A DNA stretch of 55,848 bases, from the NCBI GenBank assembly GCA_019746135.1, contig JAIESI010000075.1, forward strand, positions 1 through 55,848, in the 5' to 3' direction. Below are positions 1 to 8,652 of this stretch, one piece after another (the first letter of the stretch is position 1; each line of letters starts with the position of its first letter). The stretch comes from Xanthobacteraceae bacterium. Its GTDB lineage: Bacteria > Pseudomonadota > Alphaproteobacteria > Rhizobiales > Xanthobacteraceae. The notes under the pieces were generated by a model. That model was not told where the DNA came from. It saw only the letters and a program-made list of their open reading frames with translations, and did not search any database. The position numbers and the translations under genes were made by a program.

Positions 1-468
1 AAGAAGGACCGCGTCGAGGACGCGCTCAACGCCACCCGCGCTGCGGTGGAAGAGGGCATCGTTCCGGGCGGCGGCACGGCTCTGCTGCGCGCCAAGAAGG
101 CGGTCGGCAAGCTGACGCATGAGAACGCCGACGTGCAGGCCGGCATCAACATCGTGCTCAAGGCCATCGAGGCGCCGATCCGCCAGATCGCGGAGAACGC
201 CGGCGTCGAGGGCTCGATCGTGGTCGGCAAGATCCTGGAATCGAAGGACGAGACCTTCGGCTTCGACGCCCAGAACGAGGAGTATGTCGACCTCATCCAG
301 AAGGGCATCGTCGATCCGGCCAAGGTCGTGCGGCGTGCGCTGCAGGATGCGGCCTCGGTCGCGGGCCTGCTGGTCACCACCGAGGCGATGGTCGCCGAAG
401 TGCCGAAGGACTCTTCGGCTCCGGCGATGCCGGGCGGCGGCATGGGCGGAATGGGCGGCATGATGTAA
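1..468 (+). CDS. groEL: Chaperonin GroEL, C-terminal part
   Basis: The open frame runs in from the left edge and encodes the last 155 residues of the 60-kDa chaperonin, which folds proteins in the cytosol inside a double-ring cage with GroES. The opening stretch ([15 protein letters not shown]) is the equatorial-domain block that contains the aspartate needed for ATP hydrolysis in E. coli GroEL (Asp398 by recall). It is followed by VPGGGTALL and the rest of the equatorial domain. The protein ends in the typical flexible Gly-Gly-Met tail ([13 protein letters not shown]). About 390 residues lie outside the window. The first in-frame start-like codon (GTG at 46) is internal and is not the gene start. 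A strong terminator follows. Hyphomicrobiales often carry several groEL copies, so which paralogue this is cannot be told. Confidence 0.97.
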   Translation, partial: KKDRVEDALNATRAAVEEGIVPGGGTALLRAKKAVGKLTHENADVQAGINIVLKAIEAPIRQIAENAGVEGSIVVGKILESKDETFGFDAQNEEYVDLIQKGIVDPAKVVRRALQDAASVAGLLVTTEAMVAEVPKDSSAPAMPGGGMGGMGGMM

Positions 469-493
469 CGCCTGCCTGAAAGGCAAAAACGCG

Positions 494-522
494 AAGGGCC
501 CGGCCGAAAGCCGGGCCCTTTT
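494..522 (+). terminator. Rho-independent terminator of groEL
   Basis: A perfect 11-bp stem (AAGGGCCCGGC at 494-504 pairing with GCCGGGCCCTT at 510-520) closes a CGAAA loop and runs into TTTT, 26 nt after the groEL stop. The convergent cytochrome gene ends 16 nt further on, so the hairpin may stop transcription from both sides. On the minus strand it is followed by a T-containing stretch only after several bases. Confidence 0.85.
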
Positions 523-537
523 GCTTTGACCGACCGC

Positions 538-1125
538 CTACTGCGTCGGCGGCGGCGTCGGCGCCACGACCTTGAAGACGAACGACGACGGTGTATCGGC
601 CGGGCCGAACGGCCCCGGCACCTTGTTGGCCACCGCCGGCAGGCTCTTGAGGAAGGCCGCAACGGCCTGCGCATCCTCGCCGGTCAGCTGGGCGAAGGCG
701 TGCCACGGCATGATCGGCGCCAGAACCCGGCCGTCGGGGCGCGCGCCGGTCTGGATCGCCTTCACGATATCGTCCGCGCTCCATTGTCCCAGGCCGGTGT
801 CCTTGTCCGGCGTCAGGTTGGGGCCATGAAACACGCCGAGGCCGGGGATTTCGAAGCCGACCTCCGAACCGCCCAGAAAGCGGGACGCATCGGGCTTTCC
901 GAAGAAATAGCCGGGCGTGTGACAGTCGGTGCAAAGCCCCAGCGTCACGAGATACTTGCCGCGCTGAATCTGATCGCGGCCTGCCGCCTCGGCCCGCCAA
1001 AGACCGACAAAGAAAAGAATGGTGATCGCAAATGCGGCGCTGACCAGCATCGCCAGTCCCATGCCCCAGGCAATCGTGGCCTTGGGGGCCGGCCGTGTGG
1101 CATGATCCAAGTTCATACAAGACAT
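538..1125 (-). CDS. Membrane-anchored mono-haem cytochrome c
   Basis: A 195-residue class I cytochrome c. One membrane segment at about residues 17-40 anchors the N-terminus and the haem domain faces the periplasm. The haem site is CTDCH (65-69). The likely sixth ligand is Met139 in APIMPWHAF. The motifs GKYLV...CTDCHTPG and GPNLTPDKDTGLG...W resemble the cytochrome c domains that accept electrons from alcohol, aldehyde and nicotinate dehydrogenases. No dehydrogenase lies beside it, so the electron donor is unknown. The ATG at 1125 is preceded by GGAG seven bases upstream; the ATG at 1116 is an alternative start. It is divergent from a LysR regulator, which may control it. The C-terminus ends in a Pro/Thr-rich tail. 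Confidence 0.88.
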   Translation of the reverse strand: MSCMNLDHATRPAPKATIAWGMGLAMLVSAAFAITILFFVGLWRAEAAGRDQIQRGKYLVTLGLCTDCHTPGYFFGKPDASRFLGGSEVGFEIPGLGVFHGPNLTPDKDTGLGQWSADDIVKAIQTGARPDGRVLAPIMPWHAFAQLTGEDAQAVAAFLKSLPAVANKVPGPFGPADTPSSFVFKVVAPTPPPTQ

Positions 1126-1192
1126 ACCTGTCTCCGTCGCAGGAACGCCTTTCCCTGCGGCGGATATATCGGGGTCATCGGGGGGACGGCAG

Positions 1193-1213
1193 CCGCGTTT
1201 TTGCGGAACGCGG
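1193..1213. promoter_or_regulatory. Short inverted repeat ahead of the LysR gene
   Basis: CCGCGTT (1193-1199) and AACGCGG (1207-1213) are exact inverted copies around TTTGCGG, in the divergent intergenic region and ending 14 nt before the LysR start codon. It could be part of an autoregulatory site or a 5'-leader hairpin. The arms are only 7 bp and GC-rich, so chance is possible. Confidence 0.3.
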
Positions 1214-1227
1214 CGGCAAAGCTGCAG

Positions 1228-2130
1228 ATGAAAAGTTACGACTGGAACGATCTACGCTATTTCCTCGCGGTCGCCCGCACCGGCTCGACGATTTCGGCGG
1301 CCAAGGATCTGGGCGTCAATCAGTCCACGGTGCAGCGCCGGCTCGCCGCGCTGGAAGAAGCGGTCGGCCGCAAGCTGGTCGAGCGCCTGCCGGTCGGCTA
1401 TCGGCTGACCAGCTTCGGCGAAGACCTGCGCCCGCACGCCGAAGCGGTGGAAACAGCCATCGCCTGCCTCGATCGCAAGATCGACTCAACCGACATGGCG
1501 CCGAGCGGCACGGTGCGGCTGACCTGCTCGGAGGGCATGGCGTATCGCTTCATCCCGCGGATGCTCGACGTGTTCCACACGCGCTATCCTCTGGTGCGCG
1601 TCGACCTGCTGATCTCGGATCAATTTCTCGATCTCGCGAAGGGCGAGGCCGACATCGCCTTGCGCGCCGGCGAAAGCAAGGACAGCGCGCTGATCAGCCG
1701 CAAGCTCGCCGACACGCCCTGGGCGCTTTACGCCAGCCGCTCCTATGTCGGACGCCACGGACGCGTCGACGGCGCGGCCGACCTCACCCGCCACGCCATG
1801 ATCGTGTTCGATGGTGCGCTGGAACAGATCCACGCTTCGAAGTGGCTTCGCTCGCTGGTGCCCAATCCAGTCGTGACGGCGCGCTGCAACCATGTGATCG
1901 GCATGCTGCTGAGCGTGAAGTCCGGTGTCGGCATCGGACCGCTGCCGTTGCAGGTCGGCGACATGGAAGAAGACCTGGTCCGCGTGTTCGATCCGGTGCC
2001 GGAATCGATGTCGCGCGTCTATCTGCTGGTGCATCCCGACCTGCGCGAGGTGCCGCGCGTGCGGGCGCTGTTCGACTTCATGGTTTCGGAAATCGATTCG
2101 TTCCGTCCGCTGCTGGGGCATTGGCGGTAG
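1228..2130 (+). CDS. LysR-family transcriptional regulator
   Basis: A 300-residue regulator with an N-terminal winged helix-turn-helix (about residues 5-63, including SISAAKDLGVNQSTVQRRLAAL-like spacing) and a C-terminal periplasmic-binding-like effector domain (about 90-295). The helix pattern TVQRRLAALEEAVGRKLVERLPVGYRLT is typical of LysR proteins. The open frame continues 5' to 526 but overlaps the cytochrome gene. ATG 1228 begins the conserved region at the usual distance from the helix-turn-helix and is the better start, although no clear ribosome site precedes it. LysR proteins usually regulate a divergent neighbour, here the cytochrome c gene. The effector is not predictable. Confidence 0.9.
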   Translation: MKSYDWNDLRYFLAVARTGSTISAAKDLGVNQSTVQRRLAALEEAVGRKLVERLPVGYRLTSFGEDLRPHAEAVETAIACLDRKIDSTDMAPSGTVRLTCSEGMAYRFIPRMLDVFHTRYPLVRVDLLISDQFLDLAKGEADIALRAGESKDSALISRKLADTPWALYASRSYVGRHGRVDGAADLTRHAMIVFDGALEQIHASKWLRSLVPNPVVTARCNHVIGMLLSVKSGVGIGPLPLQVGDMEEDLVRVFDPVPESMSRVYLLVHPDLREVPRVRALFDFMVSEIDSFRPLLGHWR

Positions 2131-2225
2131 ACGGTGGAATACGCCGAAGTTGAAGCCCCATCGCTATCGGCAATATCCTGGCAAAAAATTCCCAGACCCT
2201 CTGCATGTACACCCAGAGTGAGGAT

Positions 2226-2247
2226 CTCAGCAAAGCTGAGCCCTTTT
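2226..2247 (+). terminator. Probable terminator of the LysR gene
   Basis: CTCAGC (2226-2231) and GCTGAG (2235-2240) form a 6-bp stem with an AAA loop, followed by CCCTTTTC. It lies 95 nt after the LysR stop, just before the convergent small gene at 2266. The short stem makes it a moderate candidate. Confidence 0.5.
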
Positions 2248-2265
2248 CATTCACGATCGCATAAC

Positions 2266-2490
2266 TCAGTTCTGCCCTTTGCGATCTGGTCTTAGCCGCA
2301 CATCGGCAATATCAGCGGCGCTAAGACTACGAAATATGTCGGGCAAGTCCGCTATCTCACAGTTGAATACCTTTACGTTTGGAACGACCCTTCCATCGGT
2401 CAAAATCAAATCTACAAGTTGATAACCCATGCCGCTTTCCGGCAGGGCAAGCAAGCGATCAACGAGTTCCGATCTCAGCTCAATCTGCAT
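2266..2490 (-). CDS. Small GMGY-motif protein, unknown function
   Basis: A 74-residue soluble protein that I do not recognise as a named family. It contains PESGMGYQLVDLILTDGR near residues 17-34, then a hydrophobic/acidic C-terminal half and a basic tail. There is no signal peptide or membrane segment. Its ATG starts one base after the stop codon of the upstream 235-residue gene, so the two are almost certainly co-translated. Both proteins contain a GMGY motif. Base composition around here is more AT-rich than in the flanking genes, which fits acquisition from elsewhere. Confidence 0.7.
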   Translation of the reverse strand: MQIELRSELVDRLLALPESGMGYQLVDLILTDGRVVPNVKVFNCEIADLPDIFRSLSAADIADVRLRPDRKGQN

Positions 2491-2491
2491 T

Positions 2492-3199
2492 CTAATACTC
2501 GGGGATAGTCGAATGCTTGATTACACTGCTGGGTGGGGCTCCGTTCGTAAACTCAATCTCGACGCCGCCACCCGCTTGCCCGAACGCCGGCGATACCGTT
2601 CCAACCAGGCCAGAAGTTCCCGGCGGAACCGAAATTTCAAAGCGATTAATCGCGGGTAAGATATTAGGTAGCGCATATCGCCCCACGACAGCAAATCCAC
2701 TGGGCGAAAACCGGGCATCGAGCTCGCTGGTGGCATAGCTCCCAGGAAGCAAACTGCCATCCGACTGGATACGACGATCATTTCTGAAAGCGGAAAAGCG
2801 AACAAATTTCTCATTAGGCTTGGTGGCCAGCTGAAACGGCGGAGAGGAATGCACAACTGCGTGGGTTTCAAACCGGCGGATATTTGCAAAAAACCTTCCA
2901 AATGATTTTTCAAGAAGCGAAATATCCTCACTCGGCATGGCCGATCGCTCCCGAAGCAGCGGAGGTGCCGAAATCATCGTTACCACGAGGCCGGGATAAA
3001 CCTCCTTTCCCGTATCCCACCGCAACCGGTCGAAGCTCTGCAAGTTCAAGATTTCGTCCGGCTTAAGCGCGAATTGCCCATTGAGGACCACAACTGCCTG
3101 CGGACCTGCTCCTCCTTCGGGAGTCACAATTCCGAAGTGGTAGCCCATTCCGAGCTCGGGTGTTCCGTCGAATTCCTCCGGATTTCGGACTCGATACAT
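2492..3199 (-). CDS. GMGY-motif partner protein, unknown function
   Basis: A 235-residue protein of no family I can name. The start is ATG 3199, because GAGGGG lies seven bases upstream and the extra 18 codons before it look non-coding. The N-terminus reads MYRVRNPEEFDGTPELGMGY and is followed by mixed alpha/beta sequence with no transmembrane segment or export signal. The C-terminal third has PPGTSGLVGTV and a glycine-rich GQAGGGVEIEF stretch. It is first in a two-gene operon with the 74-residue gene at 2266 (one-base gap). The compact paired architecture could be a toxin/immunity, chaperone/client or other two-part module, but nothing in the sequence decides this. Confidence 0.75.
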   Translation of the reverse strand: MYRVRNPEEFDGTPELGMGYHFGIVTPEGGAGPQAVVVLNGQFALKPDEILNLQSFDRLRWDTGKEVYPGLVVTMISAPPLLRERSAMPSEDISLLEKSFGRFFANIRRFETHAVVHSSPPFQLATKPNEKFVRFSAFRNDRRIQSDGSLLPGSYATSELDARFSPSGFAVVGRYALPNILPAINRFEISVPPGTSGLVGTVSPAFGQAGGGVEIEFTNGAPPSSVIKHSTIPEY

Positions 3200-3285
3200 T
3201 TTGCCCCTCAACAACCCACATCGCGCGCTACAACATATACGTGTAGCAGCCAACCTATAATCAAAATATCCCTGTTGCTTCAGGG

Positions 3286-5130
3286 CTATCCCATCAATTC
3301 CCGCACCGCCCGTTCCGCCTGATCGATGGCGAAGTGCACCCAGGCGTCACCGCCCGAGTCGGTGTTGGCGATGGCGACATTGCCCGAACGCTGCCGCGCG
3401 AGCTTCAGCACCGTGTCGTCGTAGTCCTCCGGATCGAACAGCGTGTTGGCGACGTAGCTGTAGCCGTGCGGCCAGCGGTTGACGGTGATCGCGGCGATAT
3501 CGCGCCCGCTGCTGAAGCCGCCGGGTCCGAGCATCCGGTCGAGATCGTCGCGGATGCGCGCCTCGAAGTCCGCGAATGTCATCGCGTAAAGCTTGCCCTG
3601 GCCGATGCGGAACTGGGCACGGGCGTCGAGTCCCTGCATCGGCGCGCCCGGCACGTGGACGAGATGCAGCAGCATCGGCTCGGACGGATCGCGCGGATGC
3701 CGGTAGCCGCCGAGGCTGACCGGGAAATCGAGCGACACCTGATGGTGGAAGCCCATCGGCGCGTGGATCGACTGGACCTTGAGGTCGGCGAAGGCGCGCC
3801 AGTTGCGGACCAGCACATTGGTGTAGCAGATCGGCGTCTTGACGTTCTTCGAAAGCGCCGCGCGCTGCCGGGCCGGCAGGCCCGGCATGATGTGCGGGAT
3901 CATGATGTGGAAGCAGGCGAGAACGGCGTGCCGCGCCTCGACCCGGCGCAACGCGCCGTCGCGGACGTAGGCCACCCGGACCTTGTCGCCCGCCTGCGCG
4001 ACGTGCACGCAGGTCGATTGCAGGCGGACGCGGACCTCCTGCCCGTCCTGGTCGAGCCGCGCGTAGTCGAACGGCGCCTGCACCACGTCCTCCATGGTGC
4101 TGCCGGACGCGACCGCGGGAATGAGCGCGCGGACCAGCATCCGCGTCAGCGCCGCGTTGCCGTCGGGGAAGTGGTAGATATAGGGCTCGCTCCACGCGGC
4201 GTTGGCGCCGCCCGGCAGACTGAGGCCGGCAAAGCCCGGATAACCGAGATCGCGCGCCTCGGCCGCGGGCACCGCATCGCTGCCGAGCCCGTAGAAGCCG
4301 AGCGGCCGGCCCTGAAAGCAGTTCGCGGCCTCCTCGCTCAAGCCGCAGAGCCTGATCAGGTAGTCGCGATAGCTGGTGGCTTTCAGGATCGCGCGCTTTT
4401 CGGCAATCGACTTTCCGGCCAGCGGGTCGGCAGCGCCGGCATGGAGCGCCAGGATTTGCGCCTTGCTTTCCGGTGAAACCGGGAAGTCGGCCACGAACGC
4501 CGGCAGCGTCCTGGCGTTGCGGCGGGCGTATTCGTCGGCATTGGCCCGTGCCGGCTCGCCGGTCACCAGCACGTCGCGGCCGAACGCCTCGCGGTTGAAG
4601 AAGATGCCGCGTGAAAGCCCGAGCGACGGATAAAGATTGCGCTCGAACGCGGTCTCGAATTTTTTGATGTCGATGCCGAGATCGCTGACGAAGCGCTTGG
4701 CGACCGGGCTGAACAGCGAGTTCGGCGACTGCAGCGACTGGCTGCCGCCATAGCCGATCAGGCGGCGGCCGTCGAGCGTGAACTCGTTGCGCTTGGCCTG
4801 GCCGCCGAAGTCATCGTGGTTGTCGAGCACGAGAACGCGCGCCGACGGCCGCGCGCGGCGATAGTACCACGCCGCGACGAGCCCGCTGATGCCGGCGCCG
4901 ACCACCACGAGATCGTAATTTTCGTCGATCGCGACGCTGTCTGCGGCATAGCGCCGGCCCTCGCGCGCCAGCGCATGCGCCGTCTCGAACGATCCGACAT
5001 GCTGACCGCGCAGCCCGGTCAGCGCCGGCGGATAGTGAGCCGGTTGCGCGGCAAGCTGCGCCGCGGGCGTCAGTCCTGCAGCGATGGCGAGCGCCGCTCC
5101 GTTGAGAAAGTCGCGGCGGGTGATGGACAT
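3286..5130 (-). CDS. Spermidine-dehydrogenase-like FAD oxidoreductase, Tat-exported
   Basis: A 614-residue flavoprotein. The N-terminus has a twin-arginine signal (SITRRDFLNGAALAIAAG) ending near residue 29, so it should be exported folded with its cofactor. The dinucleotide-binding fold is at about 73-105, with VVVGAGISGLVAA (GAGISG 78-83) and an acidic residue near 103, followed by FGGQAKRNEF. The overall length, the Tat signal and the repeated short motifs (GGSQSLQSPN, GFYGLGSDAVPA, C-terminal NTDSGGDAW that closes the FAD site) match the bacterial spermidine dehydrogenase/NAD(P)-binding family. It lies 38 bp downstream of a TRAP large permease on the same strand and is probably the last gene of that operon. 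This suggests that the oxidised substrate or product is handled by the transporter. The substrate is inferred only at family level. Confidence 0.82.
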   Translation of the reverse strand: MSITRRDFLNGAALAIAAGLTPAAQLAAQPAHYPPALTGLRGQHVGSFETAHALAREGRRYAADSVAIDENYDLVVVGAGISGLVAAWYYRRARPSARVLVLDNHDDFGGQAKRNEFTLDGRRLIGYGGSQSLQSPNSLFSPVAKRFVSDLGIDIKKFETAFERNLYPSLGLSRGIFFNREAFGRDVLVTGEPARANADEYARRNARTLPAFVADFPVSPESKAQILALHAGAADPLAGKSIAEKRAILKATSYRDYLIRLCGLSEEAANCFQGRPLGFYGLGSDAVPAAEARDLGYPGFAGLSLPGGANAAWSEPYIYHFPDGNAALTRMLVRALIPAVASGSTMEDVVQAPFDYARLDQDGQEVRVRLQSTCVHVAQAGDKVRVAYVRDGALRRVEARHAVLACFHIMIPHIMPGLPARQRAALSKNVKTPICYTNVLVRNWRAFADLKVQSIHAPMGFHHQVSLDFPVSLGGYRHPRDPSEPMLLHLVHVPGAPMQGLDARAQFRIGQGKLYAMTFADFEARIRDDLDRMLGPGGFSSGRDIAAITVNRWPHGYSYVANTLFDPEDYDDTVLKLARQRSGNVAIANTDSGGDAWVHFAIDQAERAVRELMG

Positions 5131-5168
5131 GGCGGGACCCTATCACGCCGCCATGATCGGCGAGCAAG

Positions 5169-6497
5169 CTACCAGCCGATCGCCTTGGGCAGCCACGTGG
5201 CAAGACCAGGGAATGCGAACACCAGCACCAGCGCCAGGAGCTGCATTCCGACGAACGGAATGATGCCACGATAGATATCTCCGGTCGTGACCTCCGGCGG
5301 GGCGACGCCGCGCAGAAAAAACAACGCCCAGCCGAACGGCGGCGTCAGGAACGAAGTCTGCAGGTTCACGCAGATCAGCGTCGCAAGCCACACCATGTCC
5401 ACGTTGGCCGCGGCAAACACCGGCAGGAACAGCGGTACGGCGATGTAGGAGATCTCGATCCATTCAATGAAGAAACCGAGAACGAAGATGATCAGCATCA
5501 GGAACCAGATGTCGGCATTGATGCCGCCCGGCAGGAACGCGAAGAGATCGTGCACGATCTTTTCGCCCTGCAAGCCGCGGAACGCCAGCGCGAACACCTG
5601 CGCGCACATCAGGATGAACATCATCATCGCCGTAGTCTTCACGGTCGCCTGACATGTCTCGCGCAGCACCTTCAGGTTCAGCCGCCCAGTCACGGCGGTG
5701 ATCAGGATCGATCCCAGCGCGCCCATCGATGCAGCTTCCGAGGGCGCCGCGATGCCGGCGATGATCGAACCGAGCACCGCGCCGACGAGCCCCACCGGCG
5801 GAGCCACGACGCGCAGAAGCTTGCCCGCGAGGGCTGAGCGCGACAGCAGCGCGCGCTCCTCGGCCGGGATCGCCGGCACATGCTTGGGAGCCAGCACGCC
5901 GAGGGCCAGGATATAGGCGCAGTAGATGCCCGCCAGCAGCAGCCCTGGAATCATGGCGGCGGCGAACAGCGTGCCAACCGACTCGTTGAGGATGTCGGCA
6001 AGCAGGATGAGGATCAGGCTCGGCGGAATGATCTGCCCGAGCGTGCCGGAGGCGCAGATCGTGCCGCAGGCCAAGCCTTTGTTGTAGCCGCGCCGCAGCA
6101 TGCCCGGCAGGGTCAGAAGGCCAAGCGTCACCACCGTCGCGCCGACAATGCCGGTCGTCGCGCCCATCAGCACGCCGACCAGGATGATGCCGACACCCAA
6201 TCCGCCGCGCACTGAGCCGGCGAGATGGCCGATCACGTCCATCAGGTCTTCGGCGAGCCGCGAGCGCTCCAGCATCATCCCCATGAATACAAACAGAGGA
6301 ATGGCAAGCAGCGTCGAGTTCGTCACCACGCCGAACAGGCGGTGCGGCAGAAGGTTGAACAGCAGCGTTCCGAAACCGAGAAAACCGAAGGTGAAACCCG
6401 AGATCGCCAGCGTCAGCGCCACCGGAATGCCGGACAGCAGCAAAATAAAGAACGACACCAGCATCAGGACGGCGAGTACTTCGAGCGAAAACATCAT
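5169..6497 (-). CDS. TRAP transporter large permease (DctM family)
   Basis: A 442-residue membrane protein with about 12 hydrophobic segments, the usual length for the DctM subunit that forms the Na+-driven pathway of a tripartite ATP-independent periplasmic transporter. Typical features are IPLFVFMGMMLERS, GATTGIVGATVVTLG, the loop GTLGQIIPPS and C-terminal LQTSFLTPPFG. It overlaps the small permease gene by 4 nt (ATGA), so the two are translationally coupled. The gene sits between the small permease and the spermidine-dehydrogenase-like enzyme in one minus-strand operon. Confidence 0.95.
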   Translation of the reverse strand: MMFSLEVLAVLMLVSFFILLLSGIPVALTLAISGFTFGFLGFGTLLFNLLPHRLFGVVTNSTLLAIPLFVFMGMMLERSRLAEDLMDVIGHLAGSVRGGLGVGIILVGVLMGATTGIVGATVVTLGLLTLPGMLRRGYNKGLACGTICASGTLGQIIPPSLILILLADILNESVGTLFAAAMIPGLLLAGIYCAYILALGVLAPKHVPAIPAEERALLSRSALAGKLLRVVAPPVGLVGAVLGSIIAGIAAPSEAASMGALGSILITAVTGRLNLKVLRETCQATVKTTAMMMFILMCAQVFALAFRGLQGEKIVHDLFAFLPGGINADIWFLMLIIFVLGFFIEWIEISYIAVPLFLPVFAAANVDMVWLATLICVNLQTSFLTPPFGWALFFLRGVAPPEVTTGDIYRGIIPFVGMQLLALVLVFAFPGLATWLPKAIGW

Positions 6498-6997
6498 GCT
6501 CTCCGGAACGTCGTCCAGCTTTTGATCACGTCGGACAGGTACTGCACGAAAAGCAGCGCAAAGCCGATCGGGATCAGCGACTTGACGACGTAGCGATACT
6601 CAATCCCGCCCGGATTGGCCGTGCCTTCGCCGATGCTCCACGACTGCCAGACGTAGGGAATGCACAGCCAGATCACGATCACGCACAGCAGCATGCCGCA
6701 AACGGCGGTGATGATCTCGACGAGCAGCTTGTTGCGCGGGCTGAAATACTGAAACAGCACGTCGACACGGACGTGCTCACCATGGCGAAGCGCGTAAGAC
6801 ATGCCGAACACGCAGATCGGCACCAGGATGTGCCACTCCAGCTCCTGCATCGCGATCGAGCCGATCGAGAAGCCATAGCGCAGCAGCACGTTCGAGCCCA
6901 TCACCAGGGCGAGAACGAGGGCCAGCCATGAAGTAGCGCGGCCGACGAGATCGATAAATGCGTCGATCGCGCCGGCCAGTTTCTCGGCAGACGTCAC
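6494..6997 (-). CDS. TRAP transporter small permease (DctQ family)
   Basis: A 167-residue protein with four membrane segments and the DctQ signature in the second segment region (MQELEWHILVPICVFGMSYALRHGEHVRVDVL). It pairs with the large permease. The reading frame opens with GTG at 6997, two bases after the receptor stop codon; upstream AGGG/GAGG sequence can act as the ribosome site. The ATG-like alternatives are too far inside the first membrane segment. Gene order receptor-small-large is canonical. Confidence 0.92.
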   Translation of the reverse strand: MTSAEKLAGAIDAFIDLVGRATSWLALVLALVMGSNVLLRYGFSIGSIAMQELEWHILVPICVFGMSYALRHGEHVRVDVLFQYFSPRNKLLVEIITAVCGMLLCVIVIWLCIPYVWQSWSIGEGTANPGGIEYRYVVKSLIPIGFALLFVQYLSDVIKSWTTFRRA

Positions 6998-6999
6998 CC

Positions 7000-8085
7000 T
7001 CAGCCCTTGCGGATTTTCGTGTGATAGACGGTTTCGCTCTTGTCGGCCCAGTCGTCGTACTTGGCCTTGTAGGCCATGTAGGAGTCGTGAACTTTCTTGG
7101 TAACCGGATCGCGCGCCACCGCTTCGTCGAGGATCTTGGTGGTGGCGGCGCGTAGCGCCTTCACCACGTCATCGGGCAACGGCTGCGCAATGACGCCCTG
7201 GTTCTTGACCAGATCCTCCATCGCCTCGGCGTTGTTCTTCTGGCACCACGCCTCGCTGATGACGTTGCAGGCGGCGCAGGCGTTCTCGACGATGGCCTTG
7301 AGGTCGGGCGGCAGACTGTTCCACTTGGCCTTGTTGACGGTGAGCTCGCTCGCGGTCGCCATCTCGTGCCAGCCGGTCGTGTAATAATACTTCGCGACCT
7401 TGTGCAGGCCGAGCTGGCGATCAAGATAGGGACCGACGAATTCGGCGGCGTCGATCACACCGCGTTCGAGATTGGGGAAAATTTCGCCGGGCGCGATCAA
7501 CCGGGCGTCGACGCCGAGCTCTTTGTAGACGCGGCCGGCAAGACCCGGAATGCGCATCTTGACGCCCTTGAGGTCGTCGACACTCTTGATCTCCTTGCGG
7601 AACCAGCCGGTCATCTGCACACCGGTGTTGCCGCACAGGATCGGCACGAGATTGAAGCGGTCATAGACCTCGCGCCAAAGCGCCGCCCCGCCGCCGTCGT
7701 AATACCAGCCGTTGAAGCCTTGGAAGTTCAGGCCGAACGGCACCGCTGTGAAGTACTGCGCGGCGAAGCTCTTGCCGGTCCAGAAGTAGGAGTTGGCGTA
7801 ATTCATCTCGACGGTGCCGGACGACACCGCGTCGAAGCCTTCGGCCGCCGGGATCAGCTCACCCGCGCCATAGAACTGGATCTTGATGCGGCCGCCCGAC
7901 ATCGCCTCAATGCGGCTGATGAGATCCTTCGCACTGCCCGGGCCGGTCGAATAGAACGCGGCGTTCGGGCCGTAGAAGCTGGTCATCTTCCAGTTAAAGG
8001 TCGCTTGGGCGCTGACCACGGCCGGAGCGGCAACGGTGCCAGCGGCCCCCGCCAGAGCAAGCTTGGTGAAGTCGCGACGTCGCAT
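7000..8085 (-). CDS. TRAP substrate-binding protein, TakP-like
   Basis: A 361-residue periplasmic receptor. ATG 8085 is chosen because GGGGAGAG lies seven bases upstream and it begins a Tat-like signal (MRRRDFTKLALAGAAG, cleavage near VVSAQA). The mature part carries the pattern of the TakP subgroup, which binds 2-oxo acids in Rhodobacter: FGLNFQGFNGWYYDGGG, GNTGVQMTGWFRKEI, KGVKMRIPGLAGRVYKELG and AAEFVGPYLDRQLGLHKVAKYYY. The Arg in MRIPG is the conserved carboxylate-binding arginine of DctP proteins. The ligand is probably a carboxylate. This conflicts slightly with the amine-oxidase-like enzyme at the end of the operon, unless the enzyme product or an amino-acid-like compound is the ligand. 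Confidence 0.92.
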   Translation of the reverse strand: MRRRDFTKLALAGAAGTVAAPAVVSAQATFNWKMTSFYGPNAAFYSTGPGSAKDLISRIEAMSGGRIKIQFYGAGELIPAAEGFDAVSSGTVEMNYANSYFWTGKSFAAQYFTAVPFGLNFQGFNGWYYDGGGAALWREVYDRFNLVPILCGNTGVQMTGWFRKEIKSVDDLKGVKMRIPGLAGRVYKELGVDARLIAPGEIFPNLERGVIDAAEFVGPYLDRQLGLHKVAKYYYTTGWHEMATASELTVNKAKWNSLPPDLKAIVENACAACNVISEAWCQKNNAEAMEDLVKNQGVIAQPLPDDVVKALRAATTKILDEAVARDPVTKKVHDSYMAYKAKYDDWADKSETVYHTKIRKG

Positions 8086-8247
8086 GGCACTCTCCCCTGG
8101 TTGGAATGTGGCCGCTCGAAGCAAGCGACGGGCCAATGCCTCCTCCACGTGCAGGCATTGTTTCAGGGTTTTACCGGCGCGGCAAAGCGTTTCTGCCTAC
8201 AGGGCAGGCACCGCACTGCAAAGGCGGCTCATCCGGAAGCAGAATGC

Positions 8248-8652
8248 TCAGTTCGTCGGCACCTTGAAGCGGAGCGTCCTGGGGCCGACCAGCACCACCG
8301 CGTCGCCCTGCCGCCGCCAGTTGGTCACCGCGTTGAGCGCATCGAGCAGGTCGGCGTCGCCGCGCGCCCGGTCCGGCGGGCATGGGCGCCCGCTCGGCTG
8401 GCCGGTGATGACGGTGATGGTGTCGCCCGCAACCACCACCTGCCCCTCGACCCGGTCGCACCACATCTCCAGCGCGACGGCGCCATTGGCGGCAATGTCC
8501 ATGTTGGGGATGCGTTTCGAGCCCGGCATCGGCCGCACGTCGAGGATCAGCTCGCGGTCGAACGGAAATTCGCCCTGCTGGGCGAAGCTCGATGCCACGG
8601 TCGCCAGCACCACCGAAGCCGCCACCATCCCACGCCACGTCATTTGCGACAT
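8248..8652 (-). CDS. Secreted META-domain protein
   Basis: A 134-residue protein with a signal peptide (residues about 1-27, ending SSFAQQ) and one META/HslJ-like domain. The domain is recognised from the order N-x-D...G-x-V-x-x-x-x-x-C, then C-P...D-x-x-L-x-x-A-L-x-x-V-x-x-W and the closing GDAVVLVGPRTLRFKV. Such domains occur in heat-shock-linked or secreted proteins of unclear activity. ATG 8652 gives a proper signal peptide; longer 5' reading is mostly basic and overlaps the divergent hydrolase gene. The gene is divergent from the dienelactone hydrolase. Confidence 0.8.
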   Translation of the reverse strand: MSQMTWRGMVAASVVLATVASSFAQQGEFPFDRELILDVRPMPGSKRIPNMDIAANGAVALEMWCDRVEGQVVVAGDTITVITGQPSGRPCPPDRARGDADLLDALNAVTNWRRQGDAVVLVGPRTLRFKVPTN

